DNA of 64,000 bases from Rikenellaceae bacterium (GTDB lineage Bacteria; Bacteroidota; Bacteroidia; Bacteroidales; Rikenellaceae): positions 89,148-153,147 of the forward strand of contig JAJBUQ010000019.1 of the NCBI GenBank assembly GCA_020860245.1, read 5' to 3'. The position numbers were made by a program, and so were the translations under genes. Of the stretch, positions 1-9,068 are shown piece after piece (positions within the stretch are counted from its first letter, which is position 1; the number at the start of each line of letters is the position of its first letter). Under the pieces are notes generated by a model. That model was not told the DNA's origin and did not search any database. It worked only from the letters and a program-made list of their open reading frames with translations.

Positions 1-107
1 ATATCCGCTACCTGATTGCTGTTAAGCGCTGCAGCTGCGGTCATTGACGCGCGAAGATTAACGGGGTCCTGATCTATATCTTCCCAGTAAACAGGAGTCG
101 ATGCCTC

Positions 108-794
108 CCACTCTTCCTGAGTATTATATGTGAACTGTCTGAGTAAGCTCCAAGCGTCATCGTTCTCCATATAAACATCTAATACGTCTCCAACATTAAT
201 ACCCACGCTCTCCGCAGCCGGAGTGCTGATGCTTAATACGTTAATATCGAGTTCGTCAGTGGTCCAGTCGATAACCCGTGCGCTAATCGTTACATCTTCT
301 TTGTCGAGATTGACAGTAAGCATAAGGGCTTCGCCCGGATTGTATGTAAACCGCGCGTTATCCGGATAAGCCTTGTAATCGCGTCCGTTTATCGTAATCG
401 TGATGATAGGTTCGCCCTCTTCGAGAGTTTGAGGCTGGATTATTGCCACACCGTTGGAAGTGTCTGTACGATCCACAGTGATGTTCGTACGTACGGTACC
501 TTCGATGTACTGCCCGTTCTCTTCGTAGCCCCCTGCAAGATACTGCGGTAGGGTGAGGGTCGCACCTGCAAGCTCCGTCGCGCTGAAGGTCTCGGATGCG
601 AGCCTTACGACCACTTTGGAGAGTGCGTGGTGCAGCACGAAGTTCGCTCCCTGATGCCTTGAGACAGTAAGATCGTCTGCTATAAGAATATCAGGCATCT
701 GCGAGTCGTTAAGTGCTTCTGCTGCGATTATCGAAGCCCTGAGTTCCGCAGGATCCTGTTCTATACTCTCCCAATAAAGAGTGCTGCTCGGTGT
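108..794 (-). repeat. Tandem coding module B (about 229 codons)
   Basis: This is the second complete copy of the module, 687 bp between equivalent Trp codons. It reads through without a stop. A third copy starts at 107 and leaves the window, so the true repeat number cannot be given. Confidence 0.75.
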
Positions 795-1484
795 CCATGT
801 TCCGTCAGCATTATAAGTGAATGCACGTAGAAGATTGTAATCGTCCGAATCCGTATCTTTAATGTATACGTTCATTACATCTCCCGCAGTCACACCGACT
901 GTTTCCCCTGCCGGTGTACTCACGTCGAGAATATCGAGAGTGACCTCTTCGGTTACCCAGTCCACAACCGTTGCGCTGATAGTGACGCCCTCTTTATCTA
1001 TATTAATGACTATGATTTTAGCTTCGCCTGCGTTGTAAGTAAATCCGTTGGCTCCGGCCGCCGCGGTATATGTGTTGCCATTGATAGTTACGGTAGCGAC
1101 CGCGTCGCCGGAACTTATCGTCTGTGGCTGGAATATCGCTGTTTCGCCATTGTCGCCCTCCTCAGGAACGATATCTATTCTATCGGTACCTTCGATAAAC
1201 TGTCCCTTATCTTCGTAACCCCCTGTAAGATAATTCGGGAAAACGATCTCTGCATTATTCAGGTCGCTTGTGCTGAATGTATTTGATGAGAGTTTTATTA
1301 TTGCTTTGGATGCCGCGTGGCGGAATGTAAGGTCGAGCCCTGTATTCTTCGATGCGGAATAATCGTCCGCTATAAGAATGTCAGGAAGTTGTGTGTCGTT
1401 CAATGCGTCCGCGGCTATTATCGAAGCGCGGAAGTTCGCAGGATTCTCCGTGATACTCTCCCAGTAGACAGGGCTTGCAGGATC
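795..1484 (-). repeat. Tandem coding module A (about 230 codons)
   Basis: This is the first complete copy of the repeat, directly after the in-frame stop. The distance between equivalent Trp positions is 690 bp. It shares with its neighbour the order YWES..., PDILIADD, H.ALSK, GGYEx.GQ.IEGT and a closing TPAGE.VGV..GDVMN.Y segment. The copies have diverged at the DNA level but keep residue-level identity at structural positions, so the duplication is old and was maintained as protein. Confidence 0.75.
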
Positions 1485-2544
1485 TCACTTGCCGTCCGTA
1501 TTGTATGTGAATGTCTGGAGCAAGCCATACTCCTCGTCTTCTTCGACGTAGAGGTTCATCACGTCCCCCACGTTTACTCCCAGACTCTCGCCAGCTTCAG
1601 TGCTGACCTGTACAGCATCGTAATAAGTAGTAGGTCCGTCGAGCCAAGGCTCAATCGTAGCGCTGACAGTGACGTCGGTTTGCTGCATAGTTATGTAGAA
1701 TGTATACTGGTAGCCTCCCTCCAGATTCAGAGTGTCGCTCATTTTTGCAGTGAACGAACTTCCGTCGGCTTTGGTAAATTCGAATACCACGCCATCACCC
1801 GCCTCTCTGGGAAGCACGATACCGTAGAGTTCTTCGTCGCTCTCCCTGCCGGGGAACGTCATATCTGCCATGCTGTTCACGTCGATATTTAGAACCTCGT
1901 TACGAAGATCATACGTACCGGTCGTATACATTCCCTTAACGGTCAGCGTCAGGTCTGCAGGATCGACAAAGTCTCCATCGTCTTGATTCCTTAATACGAA
2001 TATCAGCTTCGATAATCTGTAATGGAAGGTGAGCTGTACGTAAGGATCCTGTTTGGAATATCCTGATATGTGGTCTGCTGACAGGAGGTCGATATCCGGA
2101 AGGATCGTCTGGTTTGCCGTAGACACTGGAATAAGCATATCGGTTCCGAGCGCGGAATAATAAGGATAGTAGGCCCTGAAGGTTACGAGGCTTCCGTCTT
2201 GTGGAAAATAAACTCTTGCCAGAGGATTGCTCGGTTCGAATCGTCCGTCTCCCGTTGCCGTGACGTAGTGGTAGTTATAAACATCATTTATGATCTCGGT
2301 TCCGCCGTTCACTAACATGGCGAGACCTATCGCGTCGTTCTCGTCCCAAGCGGAGTCGTGGACGCGCGTCGCTGTTCCGATGGTCGCCGAGAAGCTCGCT
2401 TCGACCTTCTCTCCCGAAGATGTCGAAGCGGCCGATTCGGTCGTATCCTTCGTACACGAAAAGAAGACCGATACTGCGCATGCGGTTAAAAATAATTTTG
2501 TAATTAGTCTTTTCATATCTTATTTATTTTTGTTAATTCTAACT

Positions 2545-3423
2545 CTACTGTGCTGTCAGCCATGATTCCGATCCACTCGACCAGTCTGTAACATCCATTT
2601 CGAAGTTTATCCCTATATTGAGTTGGATAACTATATACATCGGTTCCAATACGTTCACTGTGTGGAAGTCGTCGAATGCGTCGGTTACATCGACCGATAT
2701 ATCGGAAAAACTGGCGTCCGAGTACATTACCCTTACGTCGAGGTCTTGTACGCTGTCCCCGTCGATTCCGATTAGGTTATGCCCGTCGATATACCATCCG
2801 TCCGTGTTCTCGGGGAGGAATGTGAAACTGACCGTACCGTTGCGCAGAACTTCCGGTCTCGTCTCGCCGTCTCTGGGAGGGAACCCATTGTCTATATCTC
2901 TCGAAAGAGCTATACCGGTAATCGTTCCTACCACTTCATTTATTAGTGAGAGGCCGTTGCCGGAGAAGATTATTCTTACGTACAATTCTCGCGTCTGCCG
3001 ATACATGGGAAGTGGAATAACCTGGTAAGTATCGTCGGAATTGACTACCGCCTCGGTAGTTCCTCCGCTGAACGCTCCGGCCTCCAGTGCTGTGCCTGAA
3101 GTGTGAGTGCCGACCGTTACCGTTCGTTTGTCGATGGTTACGTTGTCAGAAGGTTCCCAACCGATGAATTCGTAGGTTCCGGCAGCCATCTCCACGTTTA
3201 TGCCGTCGATGCCGGACGTAAAATTGTAGACATCGTCTTGATCTTCAACGGATGTGGCGGTTATCCGGACCGTACTCTCGCTGCTTTGAGGAGAAGTATC
3301 GATCCAACGGGGCTCTATCTTGAGTTTTTTCCAACAATCATCCGAGTCGTTGGAATCCTTAATACAGGCTGCAGAGATAAACAAAATGATCACTGTAAGG
3401 CCTGTTTTCAAATATCCATTCAT
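2545..3423 (-). CDS. Fimbrial accessory lipoprotein (FimB/Mfa2- or DUF5119-like)
   Basis: The 292-residue protein starts with a lipoprotein signal (ISAAC near residue 20) and a short acidic linker, then beta-rich sequence. The segment AAGTYEFIGW near residues 80-89 resembles the 'keeps the value in range' strand of FimB/Mfa2 and DUF5119 proteins. It ends with a D-V-T-D-W-x-S strand like the C-terminal strand of other fimbrial anchors in this window. It lies 28 bp upstream of the tandem-module gene on the same strand, so the two are probably co-transcribed. I infer an anchor or accessory subunit for that surface protein. The family call (FimB versus DUF5119) is uncertain. Confidence 0.6.
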   Translation of the reverse strand: MNGYLKTGLTVIILFISAACIKDSNDSDDCWKKLKIEPRWIDTSPQSSESTVRITATSVEDQDDVYNFTSGIDGINVEMAAGTYEFIGWEPSDNVTIDKRTVTVGTHTSGTALEAGAFSGGTTEAVVNSDDTYQVIPLPMYRQTRELYVRIIFSGNGLSLINEVVGTITGIALSRDIDNGFPPRDGETRPEVLRNGTVSFTFLPENTDGWYIDGHNLIGIDGDSVQDLDVRVMYSDASFSDISVDVTDAFDDFHTVNVLEPMYIVIQLNIGINFEMDVTDWSSGSESWLTAQ

Positions 3424-3942
3424 TTTTCTATGGTTTTTATTTAATTATTTCACAGTACACAGTTAAATAAATTTGATTTAAAAAATGGGTTGCAAATTGT
3501 CTGTCGAGGGTTATGAAGAGGCTACATCCGATTGTGTAAGATTACATTGGGTTTATTGCAAGTTTTCATTCGGAATATTTTACAGTCTTTTCACATTATA
3601 TCCGTAAAATCAATTTTTGTACCAGTCGAACCGAATGGAATTTTTAGTCCTCCAACAAGGCCTGGGAAGTGGTTTAAAACGCCTGAAAAATGGGAAAAAA
3701 GGCTCTTGTGAATGTATCAAAAGTATTTTTGTGACCGAGAAAAGAACATAAAATTATTTTAGGATAACGGGGAAATAAATTGCTGTCCGTATTTCAGCGG
3801 ATTAAACGGATTCAGCGGAGAGTTTGAAATTAATGCGCCGGTTGCGGATAACTTCCAGAATTTTTTTAAAAGTGGATTTTTATTTTAAATGCGCTCTGTG
3901 GCGCGATATTTTCAAATGTTTGGGCCATAAAACGTTTTATTT
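3424..3942. other. 519-bp AT-rich divergent intergenic region
   Basis: This separates the minus-strand fimbrillin pair from the plus-strand glycosyltransferase and must hold both promoters, but I see no convincing TAnnTTTG box in either direction. A 9-bp direct repeat TTCAGCGGA occurs at 3793-3801 and 3811-3819. No open frame of note is present. Confidence 0.5.
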
Positions 3943-5013
3943 ATGGAAATCATAGGAATGTTGCTATTTATATTTACCGCGCTGCGTCTTGTAGTGTCTG
4001 CGTTTAATTTTTTCAGTAAGCCGTATCTGCCTGAAAACGTTACATTGGACCGGGAACCTTCGGTGTCGGTACTGATATCCGTGTGTAATCAGGAAAGGAA
4101 TATTGGCAGACTGCTGGACGATCTTGCGGAGATCGGTTATCATAACATGGAAATAATAGTTTACGGTGAGAATATTACCTCCCGTACATTGGAAGCCGTT
4201 ACGCAGCGACAGCAATATCTTAGAATCACTGTTTTAAAAGGAGAAAATCCTGAAAAAGGATGGACTGGAAAAAATTACGCTTACGATATTCTCGCGCGCA
4301 AGTCGAAGGGTAATTATCTGATCTTTATGGATGTGGATGTAAGGGTGGGGGGTAATTTTATTCCTGGAGCCGTAAAGTATATGGTCGACAATGATATAAG
4401 TCTTCTATCCATGTTCCCCTGCCAGATAATGACCGATATGGGAAGCCGGATAACCGTACCGTTGCTCGACTGGCTGCTGTTGAGCCTTGTGCCAGTCAAA
4501 ATCGTGGAAAAATTTCCGGATTCATCTATTACCGCAGTCAACGGAGAGTTCCTGATGTTCCGCAGGGAAGATTACTTCGCCGTACGCCCCCACAACGTAT
4601 GTCGTAGAGAGAACGTCACCGATCTCGCCATAGTCGAACTGTATAGAAACTGCTGTTATAAAACTGCTGTTTTGCTTGGATCCCATGACGTATATTGCAG
4701 AATGTACCGCGGACTAAGGGAATCTGTAAGAGGTATAGCGCGAACCGTATTCGATTTTTTCGGAAGAGTAGAGTGGTTAGGATACCTATTCCTAATCGGG
4801 ACTACGTTAGCACCGTTCATTATATTTATATACAATGGTGTGGTTATGGGGTTAATTTACCTCGCAATGATTGTTCTGATTCGTGTGTTCGTATCCCTCG
4901 CCAGCCATCAGTCGATTACAAGGAACATTCTGTATATAATTCCACAGCAGATACTTCTCGGAGTGATAATGATCTCCGCCACCTTGTCCCGCATCGACAG
5001 GGAGCGGGGTTAA
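3943..5013 (+). CDS. Membrane-anchored family 2 glycosyltransferase
   Basis: The 356-residue protein has an N-terminal hydrophobic helix (about residues 1-18), then a GT-A fold: SVLISVCNQERNI near residue 45, GWTGKNYAYD near residue 105 and the metal-binding D-V-D at residues 130-132. Two or three hydrophobic segments fill the C-terminal third (about 270-350), so the enzyme sits on the inner membrane with its active site in the cytoplasm. The GWTGK-like stretch is typical of the CrtQ/HpnB-like branch that glycosylates carotenoid or hopanoid-type lipids; that substrate class is an inference. It stands alone, with a 519-bp upstream gap. Its stop codon overlaps the convergent ABC-F gene. Confidence 0.75.
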   Translation: MEIIGMLLFIFTALRLVVSAFNFFSKPYLPENVTLDREPSVSVLISVCNQERNIGRLLDDLAEIGYHNMEIIVYGENITSRTLEAVTQRQQYLRITVLKGENPEKGWTGKNYAYDILARKSKGNYLIFMDVDVRVGGNFIPGAVKYMVDNDISLLSMFPCQIMTDMGSRITVPLLDWLLLSLVPVKIVEKFPDSSITAVNGEFLMFRREDYFAVRPHNVCRRENVTDLAIVELYRNCCYKTAVLLGSHDVYCRMYRGLRESVRGIARTVFDFFGRVEWLGYLFLIGTTLAPFIIFIYNGVVMGLIYLAMIVLIRVFVSLASHQSITRNILYIIPQQILLGVIMISATLSRIDRERG

Positions 5014-5019
5014 CCCCGC
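5004..5019. repeat. 16-bp perfect palindrome spanning two convergent stop codons
   Basis: GCGGGGTTAACCCCGC is perfectly self-complementary. Its central TTAA supplies the TAA stop of the glycosyltransferase on the plus strand and the TAA stop of the ABC-F gene on the minus strand. Confidence 0.85.
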
Positions 5020-6608
5020 AATATGATCTCCTGAGTTATTCCTGTATCTTTAATAAAATGACGATCATGAGATATCAGCAATAGTGTCCCTGAAAAATTC
5101 TTTATTGCCTGCGTCAGTATCTCCATACTCTGTATGTCGAGATTGTTCGTAGGTTCATCGAGAATTAAAATTTCTGGAGCATTCTCCTTAATTGCCATAC
5201 TACAGAGCGTTAATCTCATTTTTTCACCTCCGCTGAGTGAGGAACAGCTCTTGTTTCATGTCGTTTCCGAAAAAAGAAATCTGTGAAGTTCTGTTTTGAC
5301 AATATGATCCGGCCGATCCCCCGTGTTGAATTTTTCCAGTTGCCCGATTACGGTACAGGATGAATCTATGAATGAATATTCCTGATCGACATATATAAAT
5401 GAAGAAGTACCACGCTCTACGGTTCCGCACTGCGGTTCGAGTTCTCCGGTAATAATTCTGAGAAGAGTGGATTTACCGGAACCGTTGTCGCCGGATATAT
5501 GAATGCGGTCGCCGCTGAAAATTTTTACAGATAACGGATTTTTCCATAACGGTTTTTCTGATTCGTAAGAGATGTTTATATCTTTAGCAAAGACCAGAAG
5601 TTTGCCCTTATGAATGTCAGACCTCTCCAATTTAATCTTCATTTCATGTGACGGAGGGAGTTTAGACCGTAGTTCGCGAGCCTCGGATGCAGCTGTTTCG
5701 ATTCTCTCTGTGTGGTTATCGCGAAGATTGCCGCAACTTTTCTCTGCTCCGTCCTTTATTGTCTTCAGCATAATACGCGGAACCCCCTCCTGACGCTGCT
5801 TCCTGTCTCCGCGCGAATCTCTTTTTAGTTTGCGTTCCAATACTTCGGATGCCGTTCTTCTGGCCGCGCGTAAAGATTTTTCTTTTTCGGCGATGCTGTC
5901 CATAAGAGCTTGTCTCTCGGAATCTTTTATTGTTTTATAAAAATCGTAATTTCCTCCATAACGGTTGATCCCTTGATGGGTAAGTTTCAGAGTGACGTCC
6001 ATGAGGTTAAGTAATTCCCTGTCGTGGCTCACAACCAGTATCGTAGCATGTGAATCTTCTATTGTGCGGTATAATTTTTTCCGTGTCTTGCGGTCCAGAT
6101 AATTCGTAGGTTCATCCATAACAATTATATCCGGACGGAGAAGAGATATTCCTGCGAGAAAAATTTTAGTCTTCTCGCCGCCGCTCAGATTTTTCATTTT
6201 TTCCGATACTGTAATTTCCTTTAAATCCCAATCTCTGAACGCCGCTGCAATACGATCCTCTATATCCCAATCCTCGTTGAGGATATTGTAATCTTCTTCC
6301 GTTCCCGCGCCTGCGAGTATACTGTCCAGGGCGGAAATTTTTTCGGCGATGCCGAGGGCTTCGGCGACCGTTATATCGTTGTATTGGCCGGAGTGCTGAG
6401 GTACGTAACACAGACTTCCGGTGAGGGATATATCTCCACCGGTTTTGGGCAATGCTCCTGCGATTATCTTCAAAATTGTGGATTTACCTGTTCCGTTGTT
6501 GCCAGTTAGGGAGGTTCTGCCGTTCGATAACACTGAGAATGTTATTCCGGAGAAGAGCACTTCGCGGTCCGGATGGGTATAAGACAGATTGTTCACTGTT
6601 ATACTCAT
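5010..6608 (-). pseudogene. ABC-F family ATPase, interrupted by an in-frame TGA
   Basis: The protein has two ABC cassettes and no membrane segment, as in ribosome-binding ABC-F proteins (antibiotic target protection or translation factors). The first cassette has GNNGTGKST near residue 38, LSGGEKT and IVMDEPTNYLD near residue 165; a charged linker follows; the second has GDNGSGKST. After 450 codons there is a TGA (5256-5258) just before the second LSGGEK signature. The same frame then continues 82 codons with SGGEKMRL, the second Walker B (ILILDEPTNNLD) and the SHDRHF switch. The first fragment lacks the second signature and Walker B, so it should be inactive. I recall Trp followed by an NK/DK pair at this position in Bacteroides relatives, so TGG to TGA is plausible but cannot be proved here. 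Confidence 0.8.
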
Positions 6609-6710
6609 AATAGTAAAATTTGTGGCTGCTGCCGGCTTATTATTGGATTATAACGAATCGGGAACAACTCGCGTTCCTGTAAATTTTTATACGATCTTGG
6701 GTAAGAAAAA

Positions 6711-6725
6711 TTATCGTATTTTCAT
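6711..6725 (-). other. Possible 4-codon leader ORF ahead of the ABC-F gene
   Basis: In the presumed 5' leader between the -7 box (6748-6755) and the ABC-F start there is ATG AAA ATA CGA TAA. Two small inverted repeats follow: ATACGAT/ATCGTAT with a 17-nt spacer, and GGAAC/GTTCC with a 7-nt spacer. Known ABC-F resistance genes are often controlled by leader-peptide attenuation. Such a short ORF can easily arise by chance, so this is only a candidate. Confidence 0.2.
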
Positions 6726-6747
6726 CGGAGTGGATTTGAATTCGGTG

Positions 6748-6755
6748 CAAATATA
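6748..6755 (-). promoter_or_regulatory. Bacteroides-type -7 box for the ABC-F gene
   Basis: The minus strand reads TATATTTG, an exact TAnnTTTG match, leaving a leader of about 135 nt before the ATG at 6608. No good -33 TTTG is seen. Confidence 0.4.
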
Positions 6756-6814
6756 GAAAAAATAATTATAAAAATAAAAAAGCCCGCTTTGTAGGCGGCC
6801 GGAATGGTGAGTTG

Positions 6815-7465
6815 TTAGTAATATTTATATGGTTTGACATTCCATTCCACGCATGTCCAGAACTTATCTGTATCTTCTTTGCGGAAGATACATAAACCTC
6901 CGGTTACAACCTTGATATCATGTTCGGAAGAGAATTTTTGAAAATCTCCTGTAATATATGGAGCGAACCTTATTATTCCGTTGGAGGATACCAACATTGT
7001 TATTTTATCCGGTTTGTCTGCAATCTTAGCTGCAAACTCAAGCCAGTTGGCTATTATTCTCTCCGGATCGACCTTCCATCCCTCAGGAACCGTAGCGTTC
7101 GCATTCCACGCGTCGAGAACTGTTTTCCCTGCCTCCGGATCCCCACCGCCGAGCCGCGACATAACTTCTTCTTCAGTACGGTTCTCGTCCGGACCGTAGT
7201 CGATCTCGGTGAAGTCGGAATTCGGTTTGACCATTAAATCGATTCCCATCGCCTCGATAGCCAATTCAGCGGTCTGCATTGTGCGTAATAACGGGGCCGC
7301 ATGTATTTCCGAAGGGATTAATTCTCTATTTATGAGATATTTACCGATGCTTGTTCCGCAATGCGTCTCTACCAGGGGCAGATCAGTCTTAGCACCTACG
7401 CGTGTGGGTGTTTCGCCCGGACGGAAGGTATTCCCATGCCTCGCGATTATCAGTATAGATGACAT
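6815..7465 (-). CDS. Histidine phosphatase superfamily protein (phosphoglycerate-mutase-like)
   Basis: The 216-residue protein has the catalytic RHGNT motif at residues 9-13 and the LLRTMQTAE segment near residue 60 that is typical of the second active-site arginine in this family. Such enzymes form a phosphohistidine and usually act as phosphatases or mutases on small phosphorylated metabolites. Its start overlaps the end of the P-loop kinase gene by 16 bp, and that gene overlaps the KdsB-like gene, so all three form one operon. The substrate is unknown; the context points to a phosphorylated sugar or nucleotide-sugar intermediate. Confidence 0.8.
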   Translation of the reverse strand: MSSILIIARHGNTFRPGETPTRVGAKTDLPLVETHCGTSIGKYLINRELIPSEIHAAPLLRTMQTAELAIEAMGIDLMVKPNSDFTEIDYGPDENRTEEEVMSRLGGGDPEAGKTVLDAWNANATVPEGWKVDPERIIANWLEFAAKIADKPDKITMLVSSNGIIRFAPYITGDFQKFSSEHDIKVVTGGLCIFRKEDTDKFWTCVEWNVKPYKYY

Positions 7466-8130
7466 TGTTCGATAATTTTAAATGTAGTGCAAATTTTTTC
7501 GTATTCCGGGAGGAGTGATTCTATGCGTTCCAGACGCTCGTTAATGTAGCCTTTAATTTTTTCCGGATTCCTGTATCCACGTTTATCGAGCCTTGCCAGC
7601 GCTTCTTCCGGAGATATCCTTATATATCGGAAGTGGATTTTGTACCCTTTGTCAGATAGACTGCGGAATAATTCCCTGTGCTCCGGAATTGAAGAGGAAT
7701 GTTCGAAGATTATGTTCGTCCTTCTACCGACAGCCCTCCTCAGGAGTTCGTAACCTGCGATCCTTGCCGGAACTTCCCAACGCGAGTAGGCTCTGTCCGC
7801 ATCCGAACAAATTTCATTTATATATGGCAGGCGTTTGTGTTCCATAATTGCGTCGAACGATACTGAAATGGAACCCTCCATCACAGGTTCGTCCACCATA
7901 TTACCTCCGGAGAGTAGCTTCTTGCAGTAGCTACTCTTCCCTGAGCAGGGTATTCCACTGATATTCAGAAGAAACGGTTCTTCTGACGGCAGTCCTTCGG
8001 ACAGAATGGAGTTTATGATATCTTCTAACGTAGATGGAATTTCATCCCTGTCGCAATCCGTAGGGAGAGAATCACCGATATTACTGTACGGATATCCGGT
8101 AATCTTAAATATTATCTCTTCGATCATCAT
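7450..8130 (-). CDS. P-loop kinase of the zeta-toxin/AAA_33 type
   Basis: The 226-residue protein has a Walker A motif GIPCSGKSS at residues 59-67, a conserved SFDAIMEH segment, and FEHSSS followed by R-Y-I-R-I-S-P-E-E-A-L-A-R near residue 175, which fits the lid and nucleotide-binding region of small-molecule kinases related to zeta toxins. It overlaps the upstream KdsB-like gene by 4 bp (ATGA type) and the downstream phosphatase gene by 16 bp. No antitoxin gene is beside it, so I read it as a metabolite kinase. It may phosphorylate a sugar handled by its neighbours, but that is inference. Confidence 0.65.
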   Translation of the reverse strand: MMIEEIIFKITGYPYSNIGDSLPTDCDRDEIPSTLEDIINSILSEGLPSEEPFLLNISGIPCSGKSSYCKKLLSGGNMVDEPVMEGSISVSFDAIMEHKRLPYINEICSDADRAYSRWEVPARIAGYELLRRAVGRRTNIIFEHSSSIPEHRELFRSLSDKGYKIHFRYIRISPEEALARLDKRGYRNPEKIKGYINERLERIESLLPEYEKICTTFKIIEQCHLY

Positions 8131-8951
8131 AATGACAGATCGAATTCCCCGAACTCGGCAATTATGCTCTCTACCCTCTGGACGTCTTCCGGCGAATCCA
8201 CTCCGGACGAGGATCTTCTGCCGCGATAATCGACTTCGATCAATTTAACCGGTATTCTGTGGTACAGGAATCGCATCTGCTCCAATCCTTCAGCCTCTTC
8301 GTAAGAAGAGGGTTCCAGCCTGAAATAATTTTCGAGTGCCTCGTAAGTATATCCGTAGAGCCCTATATGCCGCCTTACCGGAGGTTTATCCATGGACACA
8401 CGCAGAGATTGCTCCCTGCGGAGTGCCGGAATAATATTCTTAGAGAAGGCGAGAGCGTAGTTTGATTTATCCACAAGAACCGTTGTTCCGGAGAACGGAG
8501 TCTCTCTCTTCGATTCTTTAAGACGATCGTATTCCTCCCAGCTGAGATGAAGGAAGGGTGTGAAGACCTGCGCCTCCTTGTCCGCTCTCCATTCCGCAAT
8601 CATCTGTTCGAGGAACCATGGCGGACATAAGGGATTGTCTCCCTGAAGATTTATAATAAATTCCGGTTTATGTTTAGTCTGCCGTACTGCGTCGAGACAT
8701 CGTTCTGTCCCGCTTCTGCACGTACCGGAGGTCATTAATACCGGAATTCCGTTCTCTCCGCAGAATTCCGCTATTCTATCGTTGTCGGTGGCGACCGCGT
8801 AGCTGCATCCGGAGTTCTTTGCGCAGACGTATTCTGCAATCTCTGCCACACGTCCGATCATCTCTTTGCCCGCAATTTTTACGAGTGGTTTGCCCGGAAG
8901 GCGTTTGCTTGCGTATCGTGCGGGTATAACTATCAGTATGGAATCTTTCAT
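8127..8951 (-). CDS. kdsB: KdsB-like CMP-sugar (3-deoxy-manno-octulosonate) cytidylyltransferase
   Basis: The 274-residue protein matches the KdsB fold: IPARYASKRLPGKPL near residues 9-23, VATDNDRI near residue 53, LQGDNP near residue 104 and a C-terminal GVDSPEDVQRVE segment. KdsB couples Kdo to CMP for lipid A-core assembly in the cytoplasm. It is somewhat longer than the usual ~250 residues and is the first gene of an operon with a kinase and a phosphatase instead of the usual Kdo genes. It may therefore serve a related ulosonic acid rather than housekeeping Kdo. A -7 box lies about 30 bp upstream. Confidence 0.75.
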   Translation of the reverse strand: MKDSILIVIPARYASKRLPGKPLVKIAGKEMIGRVAEIAEYVCAKNSGCSYAVATDNDRIAEFCGENGIPVLMTSGTCRSGTERCLDAVRQTKHKPEFIINLQGDNPLCPPWFLEQMIAEWRADKEAQVFTPFLHLSWEEYDRLKESKRETPFSGTTVLVDKSNYALAFSKNIIPALRREQSLRVSMDKPPVRRHIGLYGYTYEALENYFRLEPSSYEEAEGLEQMRFLYHRIPVKLIEVDYRGRRSSSGVDSPEDVQRVESIIAEFGEFDLSL

Positions 8952-8982
8952 CTTTGTAAGCCTTATAGATTGATCTATTCTG

Positions 8983-8990
8983 CAAAAATA
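8983..8990 (-). promoter_or_regulatory. -7 box of the kdsB-kinase-phosphatase operon
   Basis: The minus strand reads TATTTTTG, matching TAnnTTTG, about 32 bp before the kdsB ATG. No clear -33 element is seen. Confidence 0.45.
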
Positions 8991-9024
8991 AAAGAATCCT
9001 CCGGTTCAGTATAATATGGAGAGA

Positions 9025-9051
9025 AAAAACCGACAATTTATGCCGGTTTTT
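9025..9051. terminator. Intrinsic terminator after the minus-strand fimbrial cassette
   Basis: Inverted repeat AAAAACCG / CGGTTTTT with an 11-nt loop. Both strands end in T-runs, so it may work both ways; it lies 18 bp past the DUF4906 stop. Confidence 0.65.
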
Positions 9052-9068
9052 ATTTGAATTATCGTAAG

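Larger units (their letters stand above)
1..2516 (-). pseudogene. Fimbrillin-like surface lipoprotein with tandem modules, interrupted by TGA; runs off the left edge
   Basis: The N-terminus is a lipoprotein signal (lipobox FFSC near residue 21). A fimbrillin-like (Mfa_like_1-type) domain follows, with the family's W-x-x-x-D-x-I-G pattern near residue 57. At 1485-1487 the frame meets TGA after 343 residues, but it stays open and homologous from there to the window edge, so the original protein exceeded 830 residues. Beyond the stop lie repeated modules of about 230 residues, each with a YWESI-like start, an ASIIAA..LND.Q.PDILIADD-like segment, an HHALSK-like segment and a GGYE..GQ.IEGT-like segment. 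At the matching point the other two modules have Trp (TGG at 795-797 and 108-110), so the stop most simply reflects TGG to TGA. It probably encoded an exported surface or fimbrial tip adhesin. Whether the 343-residue product is made and anchored is unknown. Confidence 0.8.

Noticed and set aside
1317..1892. Plus-strand open frame of 191 codons
   Set aside because: It is a shadow of the fimbrillin-like gene on the other strand and has no recognisable protein features or start context.
3682..3700. Shared 15-mer AAAAATGGGAAAAAA with the intergenic region near 22785-22800 (opposite strand)
   Set aside because: Low-complexity, AT-rich and without matching flanks, so it is probably chance and not a mobile-element end.
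7450..8130. Zeta-toxin/antitoxin module
   Set aside because: There is no epsilon-like antitoxin gene; the flanking genes are a nucleotidyltransferase and a phosphatase, which fits a metabolite kinase better.
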